A stretch of 64,000 bases of DNA from Hippopus hippopus (GCA_946811185.2 OX328103.1:1488001-1552000), one strand, 5' to 3'. Counted from the stretch's first letter, positions 1 to 11,121 are shown. The notes: generated by a model not told the origin, from the sequence alone. Numbers and translations: made by a program.

Positions 1-490
1 ATCTGATCAACACATTGGCTTTTGCTCCGATGCATGCGGAGCTCATAAAATAAAACCAACAGTTTTAGAGCGATGATAGGCGGCCAATAGCTTCGCAGGG
101 AATATTGTTCGTTAGCATTTCGCTTTTCAAATAAACATTCATTAGACAATATGACATCCATTAAATTATCATAAATGCGCCTGCGCGTGTAAAAATCAGC
201 CTCGTTTTGACTTCTCTGTGAATTTATAACATGCCACCTACAGGGATACGCCATATTGTCCACTTTTTTTATTTACAGTCCGCACATGGCACGGGTAAAA
301 ACAGCATCAACTCTTTAATTTATCTGGGTAAATTTTGTTTAAATATCATAGCAAATGATAAAAAAAATGTACAACAGACAAGTCATCCAGAACTTTGCAA
401 TCACAGGTCCAAAACGTGAAACGAAGTAGCTGTTATTTTTTTTTCTATTTAAAATGATGAAAGTTATTTGCAACGTAACGGTTTTGTTTG

Positions 491-740
491 GTTTGGTTTG
501 TATTGGAGGTTAACGCCATTTTAACAGCTTAGGTCAGTGACGCACCCACGTGTTTCCTGGCTTTCTCACACCAGTACTATCACAACTTTCTTTCGAAAGC
601 CACAGACTACTTTTCTCACATGCATCAGAGGTGAGAGGCGAAAAATCGCCAGAAAGAAGGTTCGCCGCAACCGGGTATCGAACCCGCAACCTCCAGGTCA
701 CGAGTCAGATACGCTAACCACTGAGCCACCCGGCCGGGCC
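491..740 (-). repeat. tRNA-derived SINE, type A
   Basis: Read on the - strand, a tRNA-like head with A box (TGGCTCAGTGGTTAGC) and B box (GGTTCGATACC) leads into a body with CAGTACTGGTGTGAGAAAGC-type core. It ends in the GGCGTTAAAC tail common to the SINEs of this window. It is nearly full length. Confidence 0.85.
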
Positions 741-741
741 C

Positions 742-1850
742 ATTGTCGGATTCGGGCTTAAAAGTATTTTGTGGGAAAACACGTATAGTAGTAGTATTAC
801 GTCTGGCTACAAACCCAAGACTAGGAACAAGTGTTGATCTATTTTCAGTTTAAAAAAATCACCGGAAGGCTATGACTGGCCGACATTCTAACCGTTTATA
901 TCCATCTTCAACCGGAAGCTTTGAGTTACGTTTCTCCTCAAACTACCCTTGAAATATCAGAATAAAAAGAGACTGATTTCACTAGAAATTATCACACCAT
1001 ATTACGATCTTTTATGATCAAACAGTGTGGCAGAAGTGCTTGATATCAAATGTTCAAGTGGGACTACTTTTGATACTACGACCGGAAGCTTTCTATTTCT
1101 GGTGTTATACCTTTTCAGAAGCAGATTTCTTGTTAATCAACATTTTTTGGCTTGTTCCCGTGGAAAGAGTTGAAACAAGACTGAGAAAACATTGAGGGTT
1201 GCCAGCGTTTTCTCTTTTTCCCACAAGCTTTTCTTAGTGTTTAAAAACAGGATTGTTTTGTGAAAGTATTAAGCAGTACTTTCCGTCAATTTCTAGCGCA
1301 GTGATATTCCTGGTGGTACATTTTACAATGACAACAACCAATCACATTTGGATTATGATGCGATCACTCACCAATTATTATCCATGCAATAAAACTAGCA
1401 TAAAAAGGAAGAGAAGTGTTGTGCCTCTTGTCAAAATTGTTAGCAGTTACCACGATACAGTGTTGGCTTATTTCGATCTCTGTACTTATAGTGTTAAAAA
1501 TATTTAAATTCCTGGAAAATAGTAAAATCTTAATTCAATTTTCCCCTTGTGAAATAATTATCTGTCACTTCAATACAGTGTTTGCCTTTTTCAATCGCTA
1601 TGATTATAGTGTGAAAACTTATGCAAAATTTTCAAATTAGTAAAATCTTTATTTAGCTTTTATAGATCTAGTATAGAAAAAAAGGAGGAACTGAACATTA
1701 TTTTGATCATCGTCAGAGTTTCCACCTGTTTATAAAGATACTTTTGTTTGTTTATTTCAAATTCTAAGTACAGTAAAATATAACTTAAATATCTAAATTT
1801 ACTTAGGTTTCCATTCCATTTCTAAATATAGATCTAGTATAAAAATGGAG
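742..1850. other. Unassigned AT-rich stretch
   Basis: I see no gene and no clearly classified element. GACCGGAAGCTTT-type words recur near 900 and 1080. The segments at about 1430-1560 and 1550-1660 resemble each other (both contain a CAGTGTT and a TATAGTGT(T/G)AAAA), suggesting an old local duplication. Confidence 0.4.
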
Positions 1851-1851
1851 G

Positions 1852-1941
1852 AAAAGACACCCTGTCGTATTAACTAGTAATAATTTTGATACTGAGCTCA
1901 GTGTCAAAATTATTACCAGTTAATACGATAGGGTGTCTTTT
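1852..1941. repeat. 90-bp foldback with 45-bp arms
   Basis: Two 45-bp arms meet at GAGCTC (centre 1896/1897) with about three mismatches and no spacer. The outer ends read AAAGACACCCTGTCG and its complement. A direct repeat of TATAGATCTAGTATA lies at about 1664 and 1829. Confidence 0.8.
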
Positions 1942-2093
1942 TTTTTTTCATCAATTTCTATAAAATAAAATTTTTAATTGAATTTTTTAATGAAGTAAGA
2001 TTTTTGTTTACTCCAATTGGCAGTAGTATTAAATGAAGTTATTATTTAACGTGTAATAGTAGTGTTAGAAGAGTGTTAAAAAATCACTGAAAA

Positions 2094-2338
2094 ACCAAAC
2101 GACAAATTTTCCGACCTTTTCAGATTGAAAGCATTTGCAGAAGACAAATAAAATGTGTCTCAAGATTGATTTGTCTCCAAAATGACAGAAAACAATGCAA
2201 GAATTTCTTTTTCTTTTTCCTGAATTTTTTCTACTCTGTCCAACACAAATCCCAACATTTGAGTCACATTTGTTTTGTCGTCTGCAAATGCTTTTAATTT
2301 TGACAAGTCTAAAATTTAGTCGTCTAGTAAAGACTTAA
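2094..2338. repeat. T element, left-left (palindromic) derivative
   Basis: Both ends match the left end of the T family (ACCAAACGACAAA at one end, its complement GTCGTCTAGTAAAG at the other), and both internal flanks carry GCATTTGCAGA. The central hairpin has degenerated. Confidence 0.6.
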
Positions 2339-2989
2339 TGTACTATAACAAGATTTTTTTTGTTTGCTGTGGCGGTGTATGTTTGTAATCTGAAGAAAAG
2401 AAAAATCGAAATCATTTTTTCTCTATGATATGTTAAAAGGCAACTAGAACTGGGTTTATGAAATTAATTATGGAAGCATCTCAATCTGGGAGGGTAAAAC
2501 ATACATGCTTAAAGAACGCTGAGGACCAACACAGAGACTTAATCGACCTTACCACGGAATATGCGATGGTAAGCATATTTTTCGGCGTAGCCGAATGTAC
2601 GAGCGTTCTGGTCTTTGACTTACTTTTTGTTACTGATAACAAAGGAATTACTAGAAATTAGTGACTGGTAAAAAATGTAGTCATGTTTATTCTAAGAGCC
2701 CCTGTGGTAGAAAATGTAGACATGTTTATTGTATGGGTTCCTGCCAATTAGCTGGCAAATTTACGCCGTCTATCTTTTTTAAAAATATTTCTTGTTAGTA
2801 ATAAACTTCTTATTTCTATCAGTAGCACTCTTCAAGTTAAAAGCGTGCTTGGACCTATTACCGGAACCACGCGTAAACAAAATTCAATTGCAAAATATAT
2901 GAAATACAATCAAATACAATTATCTTTACAAACAGAGGGACATTTCATTGCGATGAGGTATCTAATAAGTATATTTATGCTTTTATTTT

Positions 2990-3620
2990 TCATTTGATAT
3001 TTTTGTTATGGGTTAATTAATGTTTTATTTATTTCATGCTTTTCGGTATTTTATCGAGAAATAAAGGTGAATCATGGTTTGATATTTCATGGTTACGACC
3101 AGTGAAATATAAAAAACATTCATATTCATATATTTCATATTTTCTAGCCCTTCAACTGAAGACGGAAATAGCAGCTCCCGCTGAAGGTGGTAAACAGCGC
3201 ATGCCATTCAATCATAGGAAAATCTGACGTTACTTACGCGCAGTTACCCTACACTTTTCGTGTTTTACGTAATATTGTAATCAGTTGTTAGGGAGGGGGT
3301 TACGCCACGGGGAATTACCGAGAATACTAGATTTTGACGAAAGTTTCGACAAAAAAGGGGTTAGAACCATGGACTGAAAAAAATGTCATCGGTAATATTT
3401 TCACGAGTGGCGCATTTTAGGTGCAAGATAGAAATTTATTTCATCGAGTGAACGTCATCGATAATATTTTCACGAGTGGAGCTGCCCCACTTATGAAAAT
3501 GTTACCGATGGCGTTCACGGGATGAAATAAATTTCGATCTGCGCCACCCGTGCAAATACATGTATTACTGATGATGTTCACTCGATGACATAAATTTCGA
3601 TCTTTCACCGAAAAAAAAAA
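2990..3620. repeat. Unclassified repeat with ATGAAATAAATTTCGATC foldback
   Basis: Inverted copies of a segment containing GAAATTTATTTCATCG and its complement lie at 3425-3610. The same block recurs at 20106-20235. The flanking TTTATTTCATGCTTTT and CCCCGTGGC segments also recur there, so this is one interspersed element of at least 0.5 kb. Confidence 0.6.
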
Positions 3621-3773
3621 ATATTCTCTATATCTACGTTACGGGTTCAGTATCTGACAGAATATCGTGCTGTCTCACGTGACTTGTTCTTTTGTTACCA
3701 AATATCCAGAGGAGTGCTCAAGAGAGATAACTCTATCGGACTGGCGACGCTAAGTATTAACATAATCATTTGT

Positions 3774-4030
3774 CCTGCAACACGCAAAAAGGGGCATTCG
3801 GACATTTGCGTAAAGTGTCATTTGAAATCAGCCTGCGCAGTCCGCGCAGGCTAATCCGAGACGACACTTTACGACTACATTAGATTTCGTCCTACAGTAG
3901 ACTTGCGAAAAACAGAAAATAACCTAAAAACTGAAAGTGTCGTCTCGGATCACCCTGCGCGGACTGCGTTGGCTGATCTGGGACGACGCTTTACGCAAAT
4001 ATCCGAATGCCCCTTTTCGCATGTTGCAGG
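3774..4030. repeat. P1 MITE with GCCTGCGCAG palindromes
   Basis: Terminal inverted repeats of about 50 bp (TGCAACACGCAAAAAGGGGC at the left, its complement at the right) enclose two dyads around CAGCCTGCGCAGTCCGCGC. A degraded relative lies at 48066-48300. Confidence 0.75.
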
Positions 4031-4650
4031 CCATATATCAAACTATGAAATCCAAAAAGCTTTATTTTGTTAAATGTTTAACACTGTTTTCAACAGTTTT
4101 TCAGTCACATGTACTTTAAACGGGCCGATACTAATTTGTATGCCATTTAACGGTTTCTGTCGCGGGCACTGGTGCTTATTTATATGCACTAGGCTACTCC
4201 AACTCTGTCTCTGTCTCTCTCGGTCTGACTCTCTCTGTGAATCTCAAAGTTCTCCTCTTTTTTTTTTTCATTTTTTACTGAATACCAGTTTTGTAGTTTT
4301 AACGTAATTTCTGTTTTCAGAATCAGTATGCGCTGACAAACGTATTGGTCTCCCAACAGTCATGTTTACTGACAACCGGCACAGACCCCTACACGGGCAT
4401 GTAAGCTTTGCTCTTCATACGGCATTTGTATTCACCAACCACTCTATATAGCTTTCTTAGTCTAAAAGTAACACAATTTTTGATTGGCTGCACCATTTTG
4501 TTTACCCAATCAGAAAGTGCGTTCCTTGGAAATTTAGAAAACTCTCGTGGTTAAAATTGAAAAACGATTAAGACTTGTTAGTGAATGCATACCCTCGGTG
4601 TTTTTCCGAGTCGCGATTCGCCTTTATGTATGTTTGCTTGTTTGTTTTTT
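4031..4650. other. Unassigned stretch
   Basis: There is no supported gene. It contains a CTCT-rich microsatellite near 4200-4250 and a family-D-like fragment near 4450-4520 (AACACAATTTTTGATTGGCT). Confidence 0.35.
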
Positions 4651-4652
4651 TT

Positions 4653-4902
4653 ATGAAGTTTCACGCCCTTTTCAACATTACTTCAAGTATATCGCGTCGG
4701 CCAGTGCACCTATCCATGCTCTTCTGGATTTTCTTCAACCAGTACTTCGCACAATATTCTTTCCATTGGCTACTTTCGAACATAACATCGTCTAAACGAT
4801 GGTCAGCGGTAAGAGAGGAACGAATCTGGTCGCAATGGCCATCATCAGTCCTGGGAAGGGAATTGTTCGAGCTGAGGATTCGAACCTCAGCTTGGATGTC
4901 AC
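4653..4902 (-). repeat. tRNA-derived SINE, type B, degraded head
   Basis: The tail and body match type B (GCCAGTGCACCTATCCATGC, CGATGGTCAGCGG). The tRNA-like head is truncated at the right. Confidence 0.7.
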
Positions 4903-5057
4903 TTACTCACTATAGTTGAAGATGAAAGTAGCTCTAAGAGCGTTTTTTTTTTTCCTTTAATTGAGATACGTAGATAAGACATACACTAGATCTAGACAGA
5001 TAAAATTTACAAAACTGTTTATATTTATATAAGACAGCAGTTGGAACGGTGGCCGCC

Positions 5058-5162
5058 ATGGTCCTGATGCGACTATGGATGTTTGACCGTACACCGAAAA
5101 GTAGCACAAAAAACAGAAAGGTGATAAGTCACCGGAAATTATTCAATGATACCGTAGACATG
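5058..5162 (+). other. Possible upstream exon or uORF with strong Kozak context
   Basis: An ATG at 5058 sits in GCCGCCATGG, a near-ideal Kozak context. It opens 35 codons up to a good donor (ATG|GTAAGA at 5163), about 400 bp before the TALE exon. Its phase (0) does not match the phase needed to enter the homeodomain frame at 5567; splicing the two would reach a stop soon afterwards. It could be a 5' leader exon with a small upstream ORF, part of another transcript, or chance. No protein similarity was recognised. Confidence 0.2.
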
Positions 5163-5282
5163 GTAAGAAAAGGAGCTACTGCATTTATATGCATCTTCTA
5201 CCTTTCCACCAATGCTTTACAATGTGGCCTCTATAAAAGCGATTAAAGCTAGCATTTATTTGGTAGCGTTTATTTATACAGA

Positions 5283-5550
5283 CATACGCCATGCTTTGAC
5301 AAGCTGATTTCATGCATCCATCTGATGCGAGAAACCCACCACGTAATTATGGATCCATAGGACTCATTTTGTCTTGCAACCGAGAATATTATGAGGTAGA
5401 ATTAGAGTTGTCCTTGGAATTGCAGAAAATTTGAAGAGCAAAAGGTTTCGACCCATGTCAGCCTGCGCGGATTGCGCAGGCTGACATGGGTCGATACCTT
5501 TTGCAGAAGCACCAAACCCTCTTTTCTTATAGCACGGTTCATATGTAACA
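5283..5550. repeat. P1b MITE immediately 5' of the TALE exon
   Basis: Ends near GCCATGCTTTGACAAG and CATATGTAACA are degraded inverted repeats. The dyad GCCTGCGCGGATTGCGCAGG lies at 5462-5481, extended by GACCCATGTCA arms. It forms the 3' part of the presumed intron, ending about 15 bp before the splice acceptor. Confidence 0.6.
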
Positions 5551-5566
5551 TACTTTTCTTCCCCAG

Positions 5567-5843
5567 ATTCCCCATGTACTCGCAACCAGATACTGACTAC
5601 ATACGAAGATTGCAGCAGAAGGACAACACAAGCGCGCTGAAACTATGGCTACTTCAACACAAAAAGAACCCGTACCCATCTAAACCAGAGAAAATCATGC
5701 TCGCTGTACTGGCAAAAATGACCTTGACACAGGTGTCAACATGGTTTGCAAACGCAAGGCGGAGACTCAAAAAGGATTACCCGGATGTTGCTTACTATAG
5801 CACTGATACCGGAAGTCACGTCATATATTACCATAACGAGTAG
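5567..5843 (+). CDS. TALE homeobox exon (Iroquois/SPILE-like), 3' coding end
   Basis: The exon follows a clear acceptor (pyrimidine run TTCTTCCCCAG ending at 5566). It encodes about 91 residues and stops at 5841-5843. The homeodomain occupies roughly residues 15-72. It shows the TALE three-residue insertion in [11 protein letters not shown] and the third helix [16 protein letters not shown], with Ala at homeodomain position 50 and the invariant W, F, N and R. This helix is almost identical to that of Iroquois proteins, so DNA binding in the nucleus is expected. Only ~24 residues follow the homeodomain, and no Iro box is seen. That is short for a classical Irx and fits a divergent spiralian TALE (SPILE) gene or a partial model. 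An in-frame ATG at 5574 could be the start; otherwise one base of a phase-2 codon opens the exon and upstream exons are missing. The homeodomain call is firm; the subfamily is inferred. Confidence 0.85.
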
Positions 5844-6400
5844 ATCTTGGCTAAATACACCTTTGGATTGGCCAAAAATGGCTGTTCTTTCACATGGCTA
5901 GCGTAATGCTAAAGTTTTCTCTACAAGTTCAGGTGAACCTTTCACTAAACTGCGCCAGTATATTTACGCAAAATTTTTGGGATTGCATGTATACAATTAC
6001 GATCCTTGCTTTACCCGAAGATATGAACTGGCGTAAAGTTATGTGAATATTTAAAATACTCAGATCGTAAAGTTATGCAGTTCAGTGAAACTTGTTTTCA
6101 GACTTAATGCTTGCTGACAAAAATTGCTTACGCTAATTTCGTGCGTACGTAGTTTAGTGAAAGGTACCCCAGGTATATATAATGACTGAACGTTTGATAT
6201 AAGTTGTTATATAATAGTATTTTGATGTGATTTATTTTGTCAAAATTTTTTGATATCTGATAAAAAGTTAACTCTTTCAAATACTGTCCTTGTTTTAACA
6301 AATACTTTGAAAGAATGCTTTTAAAAACATTGTGAGAAAAGGAAAAAGAATTGGAAATTTGTAAATCTAAACCAGTGGACTTTCTTCATTTCGAGCATTT
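5844..6400. other. Sequence after the TALE stop, probable 3' UTR
   Basis: No further coding potential was seen. GTAAAGTTATG and AGTGAAA(G/C) words recur in both orientations around 5930-6170, suggesting a weak old inverted repeat. Confidence 0.35.
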
Positions 6401-6404
6401 TCGT

Positions 6405-6615
6405 ACCCTTTAACTAGCAATCCTCAGTCTTAACGACCATGAAGAAAGGGGTTTTGAAAGCATTGAGGGAAAACCAGAAAATACCGGTAACCGGCATTTG
6501 CTTTTATGCCCACAACGTTTTTCACCCATTCCTCTAAAAATCTCAACACTTGAGTCAAATCCAATTTGTCGCCTGAAAATGCTTTAAATTTGGACGAGTC
6601 TAACAGATTTTTGAA
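6405..6615 (-). repeat. T element, degraded
   Basis: Reads right end to left end on + (AATCCTCAGTCTTAACGACC ... GGACGAGTCTAACAG). The hairpin is weak and both TTAA are lost or altered. Confidence 0.6.
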
Positions 6616-6625
6616 CTTGTTCATA

Positions 6626-6900
6626 ATACATGTGAACCATGCTCTGTGAAAAGGGGGCTTAATGCATCTGCAAAAAGTATCGACCCATGCCAGCCTGCTC
6701 AGTCCGCGCAGGCTGACTTGCGTCGAAACTTTTTGCTATTTGTAAATTTTCTGCGTATCCAAGGACCAGTCTTTCTCATGACTCACTCGGTTGTTAGACA
6801 AAAATGGATTTTATGGATTCCTATTTATGTAATGACTTGTTTGGTATCATGCATCACGGAAATGCATTAAGCCCCCGTTTGCCAGAGCGTAGTTCATATA
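6626..6900. repeat. P1b MITE (AAGGGGGCTTAATGCAT ends)
   Basis: Inverted ends of ~45 bp carry TGCTCTGTGAAAAGGGGGC and its counterpart GCATTAAGCCCCCGTTTGCC. The internal dyad is CAGCCTGCTCAGTCCGCGC. Further members lie at 7857-8115, 20614-20870 and, broken, at 37195-37268. Confidence 0.75.
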
Positions 6901-7062
6901 TGTCTTCCGTGTTCTTACCTCTATTGGATGATCTCTAAATGCAGTTTGGCTGTATTATTATAGTTGTCCCAAGGTTGTTATTGAATATATGTGTTGGTTA
7001 TTTTTCCACTGGAAAAAAGAGAAAAGAAATATGCAACGTTCATTTAATGATAAGTTTATATC

Positions 7063-7315
7063 TTTGTATTGAAGCTTAACGCCATTTTAACAGCATAGGG
7101 CATATCATGGCGCTCAGTGACACCGGTGTGTTTCCTGCTTTTCTCACACTAGTACTGACAACTTTCTTTCCAAAGCCACTGACTACTTTTCTCACATGTA
7201 TCACAGGTGAGAGGCGAAAAATCGCCGGAAAGAAGGCTCGCCGTAACCGGGTATCGAACCTGCAATTTCCAGGTCACCAGTCAGATACGCTAACCACTGA
7301 GCTACCCGGCAGGGC
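7063..7315 (-). repeat. tRNA-derived SINE, type A
   Basis: Closely similar to the copy at 491-740, with the tRNA-like head (GTAGCTCAGTGGTTAGC on -) at the right and the GGCGTTAAGC tail at the left. Confidence 0.85.
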
Positions 7316-7609
7316 AAGTTTACATCTGGAAAAAGAACTGAAGTCTAGGAGGAAAGAAGAAAATGCTTGTTACCAGCATTTGCTCATTTACCTACAATGT
7401 TTTTCAAAAGTCTTTTACATGGTTGTAAAACATAGCATTTAATGGCACAGACCTAGCTCTAAATTAACCCATAGAGCGCCGAAAAAAACCCGACAGACAT
7501 TTTTAACTGTAAAACAAAACCAAGATAATTGTAATTTCATGTTTGCATTTGTCTGTAGAAATTTAGCAAAGTGGACAGAGTAGATAAAAAATTACGCTGT
7601 CCACAAACG

Positions 7610-7802
7610 CAACTAAACTCGCGAGAGGAGTGAGGGTAAAGTCCCTGGCTCTGCACAGCAAAGGGGAGATAAAGTCTCTGGCTTGGTGCAGCAAAGGGAG
7701 ATAAAGTCTCTGGCTTGGTGCAGCAAAGGGAGATAAAGTCTCTGGCTCGGCACAGTAAAAGGGAGATAAATTCTCTGGCTTGGTACAATAAAAGGGAGAT
7801 AA
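7610..7802. repeat. Short tandem array, ~35-bp unit
   Basis: At least five direct copies of a unit containing GGGAGATAAAGTCTCTGGCT; open frames across it are by-products. Confidence 0.8.
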
Positions 7803-7856
7803 ATAGTGTAAATTATACTTTGAAATATGCAGAGGTCTATCAAATCATGATTATTT

Positions 7857-8115
7857 AAGCCATAGTCTGGCAAAAGGGGGTTTAAATCATTTCCTTTTAT
7901 GCATCATTCGAAACGAGTCGGCAGATAATCATCGATCTATAAAATCCATTTAGCCTAACAATCACCTGAATATGGAGGAAAAACAGTTCTTTGACATGCA
8001 GAAAACTTTCAAAGAGCAAAATTTTTATCAATGTAAGCCTGCGTGGACTGCGCAGGCTAACATGGGTCGATACATTTCGCAAATGCATTAAGCCCCCTTG
8101 TCACAGAGTATGACT
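7857..8115. repeat. P1b MITE
   Basis: Ends carry CTGGCAAAAGGGGGTTTAA and GCATTAAGCCCCCTTG. The dyad GCCTGCGTGGACTGCGCAGG is at about 8037-8056. Confidence 0.65.
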
Positions 8116-8399
8116 CGGTTCTTTTAGGTTTGGTTTCCACTCGTTTGTTTTTCACGTGTTACAAATCCAGTTTTATGAAAGCTACTGATATTGAATAATT
8201 ATTCACGATAGTATAGACTGTAAACCAAACCTCTACTTATAATTCTATTCTATTATTCCGGTAAAAAGTCAGTTCTTTTAAAAATACATCCTTACTGCCA
8301 GACAGAAAAAAAAAAAACCGCAGTTAAAGTTTGATAAACTGTAGAATGGTAAAGAATTTAGTCAGCTGTGTGAACATAGAGGAATTACCGATAGATATG

Positions 8400-8627
8400 T
8401 TAACTCTTTACCAAACGACAAAATTTTAGGCTGGTCCAAATTGAAAGCATTTGCAGACGACAAAAAAATGTGACTAAAAAATTGAGATTTGTTAAAGGAA
8501 GGGAAGAAAACATAGTGGGAAAAGGAGAAAATGCTGGTTACCAGCATTTTCTCCTTTTCCCACAATGTTTTCAACAGGCTTCTTTTACAGGGGTGTTAAA
8601 AGTCGGGATTGTGTGGTAAAGGGTTAA
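8400..8627 (+). repeat. T element, full length (reference copy)
   Basis: TTAA at both ends. The left end is CTCTTTACCAAACGAC and the right end GTGTGGTAAAGGG. The hairpin at about 8509-8576 is centred on GGTTACC. Length is 228 bp including both TTAA. Confidence 0.9.
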
Positions 8628-8639
8628 GGGATAAATGAA

Positions 8640-9490
8640 TACTCGTATATTGGAAATCTTTGATTTAAAACCGGAAACGTCACATTAGTGATTTCTTTGA
8701 TGGCTTCCAGAAAATGAAATGCATTTCTGTCGGTCTGTAGTATGACAAAATACAGATTAAATGGGTTAAAGACTGGCTGAAAACGAGTGTAGATATTTCT
8801 TTAACCATAAAGCTATTAAAGCAGTTTCGGTTATCAAGTCCTCATGTTTAAAAAAAGAAAAAAGAAAACTATAAGTATTTTAAAATATTAACTTACCATG
8901 CTCTATTACGGTTTATTATATCATTGTCCAAGAAAAATAACTAGAAGTAAAACTTTGCATTCTGTAGAATAAGAACAATCCGAGTTACTTCCCTTAGCCT
9001 ATGAGAAACTTTATGTCGTACATACGATCTCCTCGTTTAAAACGACCCTGGTGAAGAAGGCTTTCGAAAAAACTGTGAGAAAAGAAGAAACTACTGGTAA
9101 AACACTGGATTCTTTGTCGCAGGGTTAAGGTATACACTGAGCTTAAAATCGTAGTGATTTCCTTGTGCTACATGGGTGAATCCAGTGGTCAAACAAAGAA
9201 CGTAATTAATGATGAGCGCTGTTCAACACAGGCACGTGCGAATCACCAGGAATGTGTTCACCTTCCACCCTTTACCAAACAATCCCTAGTTTTAACGACC
9301 CTTCCAGCACCATAGGAGAAAACAACGGCTTTCATGAACAGCGCAGACAAAATCAGGCTACACAGAATGTGCTGTCTGATCCTGAATCTATACCTGCAGA
9401 TGTTTAGTCGTGCCTCTGTATTTAACTTTTCTCTTGGTTACAGAGGACTGTATGTTTGTAAGTCGCCAAAAGAGCTGAGTAAATATGTGC
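8640..9490. other. Mostly unassigned; fragments of repeats
   Basis: Bases 8650-8760 resemble family H in reverse (GATTTCTTTGATGGC). A T right-end fragment lies at 9283-9305. No gene signal was seen. Confidence 0.35.
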
Positions 9491-9496
9491 GGCGTT

Positions 9497-9810
9497 GATT
9501 GATTGATTTATTGTATGGTGTTTAACGCCGTTTTTAACATTATTTCAGTTATATCGCGGCGGCCAGTGCAGCTATCCATGCTTTCCTGGAGTCTCTTTTA
9601 CCAGTACTCCACACAATTTTTTTTCCAAGCCACTGGATGCTTTCCCACATAACTATCGTCGAAAAAATGGTCAGCGGTGGGAGAGGAATGAATCCTGTCA
9701 CAATGACTATCATCAGCCCTCGGAAAGAAATTGGCCCAGCCAGGGATCGAACCCACGACCCCCTGTTCTCAAGTCCGACACGCTACCGAATGAGCTACCG
9801 GGACTCGGCG
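9497..9810 (-). repeat. tRNA-derived SINE, type B, near complete
   Basis: On - the head reads CCCGGTAGCTCATTCGGTAG with B box GGTTCGATCCC. The tail GGCGTTAAACACC and an ATCAATCAATC run close the left end. Confidence 0.85.
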
Positions 9811-9899
9811 CGCGGCTTTGAAAGCTGTATGCAATCACTTACCGATGAAAATACGATCAAAGGGAAATAACCCTTGTATATCACTAGCAATTGTTTTCA

Positions 9900-10580
9900 C
9901 ACTTAGGCTGCTAAGGGCGACTCACTAACATTTTGCGGACAGCGTAGATTAAGATCAGACTCTACGTTCTGTGCACGCGCAGTCTGATATCAAATCTACC
10001 CTGTCTGATAAGGAGATATATTTCCTCCAAAAATACCATTCAAACAGCAAAATTTGGGTTTTTACTAACGGCTTGAAAGTTGCAGTCTGATCTCAAATCT
10101 ATTCTGTCTGATAAGGAGATACGTTTCCTCCAAAAATACCATTCAAACAGCAAAATTTAGGTTTTTACTATCGGTTTGAATGTTTGGTTTCTGAAGTAAA
10201 TCAAGGGAGAAAGGTGTGCGCGACGTGGGACTTGAACCTACGACCCCTGGAACACTAGTACCGCAGCTCTACCAACTGAGCTAGCCGGGCATCTGATCGT
10301 GAGTTCACCCAACGTCAGCTACAACATTCCGCCCCCTCCTGATTTTTTGGGAGTAACCAACTCCCCTTCCAGTCCCCGGTGCCGCTAACCCGCGTTCACT
10401 ACTTGACCTGGTCGCCAATGAAGTAAATCAAGGGAGAATGGTGTGCCCGACGTGGGACTCGAACCCACGACCCCCGGAACACTAGTACCGCAGCTCTACC
10501 AATTGAGATAGCTGGGCAACTGGTCGCGAGTCCACCGAACGTCAACTACAACATTTCTTTAATTTAGCAGGATAACAGTT
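9900..10580. repeat. P2 MITE interrupted by tRNA-like repeats
   Basis: It starts with GGCTGCTAAG and the AGATTAAGATCAGACT dyad and contains a ~98-bp internal duplication (CTGTCTGATAAGGAGATA twice). It resumes at about 10554 with TTAATTTAGCAGGATAA, the far end of other P2 copies. The 10194-10553 block is therefore an insertion. Confidence 0.6.
10194..10553 (-). repeat. Tandem tRNA-like repeat, 225-bp period
   Basis: Two direct copies begin GAAGTAAATCAAGGGAGAA at 10194 and 10419. Each holds on - a tRNA-like domain: D arm GCTCAGTTGGTAGAGC and T arm with GGTTCGAGTCCC in the second copy. The anticodon stem does not pair properly, so I do not call tRNA genes. Confidence 0.7.
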
Positions 10581-10930
10581 TTACGGTGTAACGATGTTTG
10601 CAGTCGCAAGATACATCACAAAACTCGTCGTCTGTGAGTTTGTTAGTTTCTACTTTATCAGTGATTGTACAGTGCAGTTGAAAGGGATAGATTTAAATTT
10701 TAACATAACGTGTCGTCGTGGTGGGAATCACTCGTCACAACTCAGCCGATTCCGTACCTAAATTGATTTGCTTCTATCACCCGAGGTATGCCGAATGGGT
10801 GGGGATGGGAGTGGTGGAGGCGTGAAAAGATGGGAAGTAACTCTTAATTGTATTCCTGTAAATGTAGTTGTAGTTACTTCCCTTACACTAATTCTGTCAG
10901 CAGTCAAACGCCTAGTTACTTAAATAGCAT

Positions 10931-11121
10931 CTGGGTCCGTATTCATCAAGCATTCTTAAAAATGTTCAGTCTTATTCTTCAAGATTTTCTAAATTTGAAA
11001 GTGACAGAGCTTCTGATTGGCTAAACTAAATGGTTTAGCTAATCAGAAATTGTGTTTCAAATTTTGAAAACTAGAGAAAAAGGCTAAGAACGTACTGAAG
11101 AATGGTTGGTGCATACTGACC
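10931..11121. repeat. D MITE
   Basis: Outer ends GGGTCCGTATTCATCAAG and GGTTGGTGCATACTGACC face an inner dyad TGGCTAAACTAAATGGTTTA. Related to 12330-12488, 12484-12898 and 35062-35281. Confidence 0.75.

Noticed and set aside
5058..5162. Coding exon 1 of the TALE gene
   Set aside because: Kozak and donor are good, but its phase does not enter the homeodomain frame at 5567; kept only as a low-confidence leader or uORF.
7537..7873. Frames with repeated RDFISL-type peptides on the - strand
   Set aside because: Translation of the ~35-bp tandem array at 7610-7802.
10200..10520. Two tRNA genes on the - strand
   Set aside because: D and T arms look good, but the anticodon stem does not pair and the first copy's T stem and acceptor have mismatches; a tRNA-derived repeat fits better.
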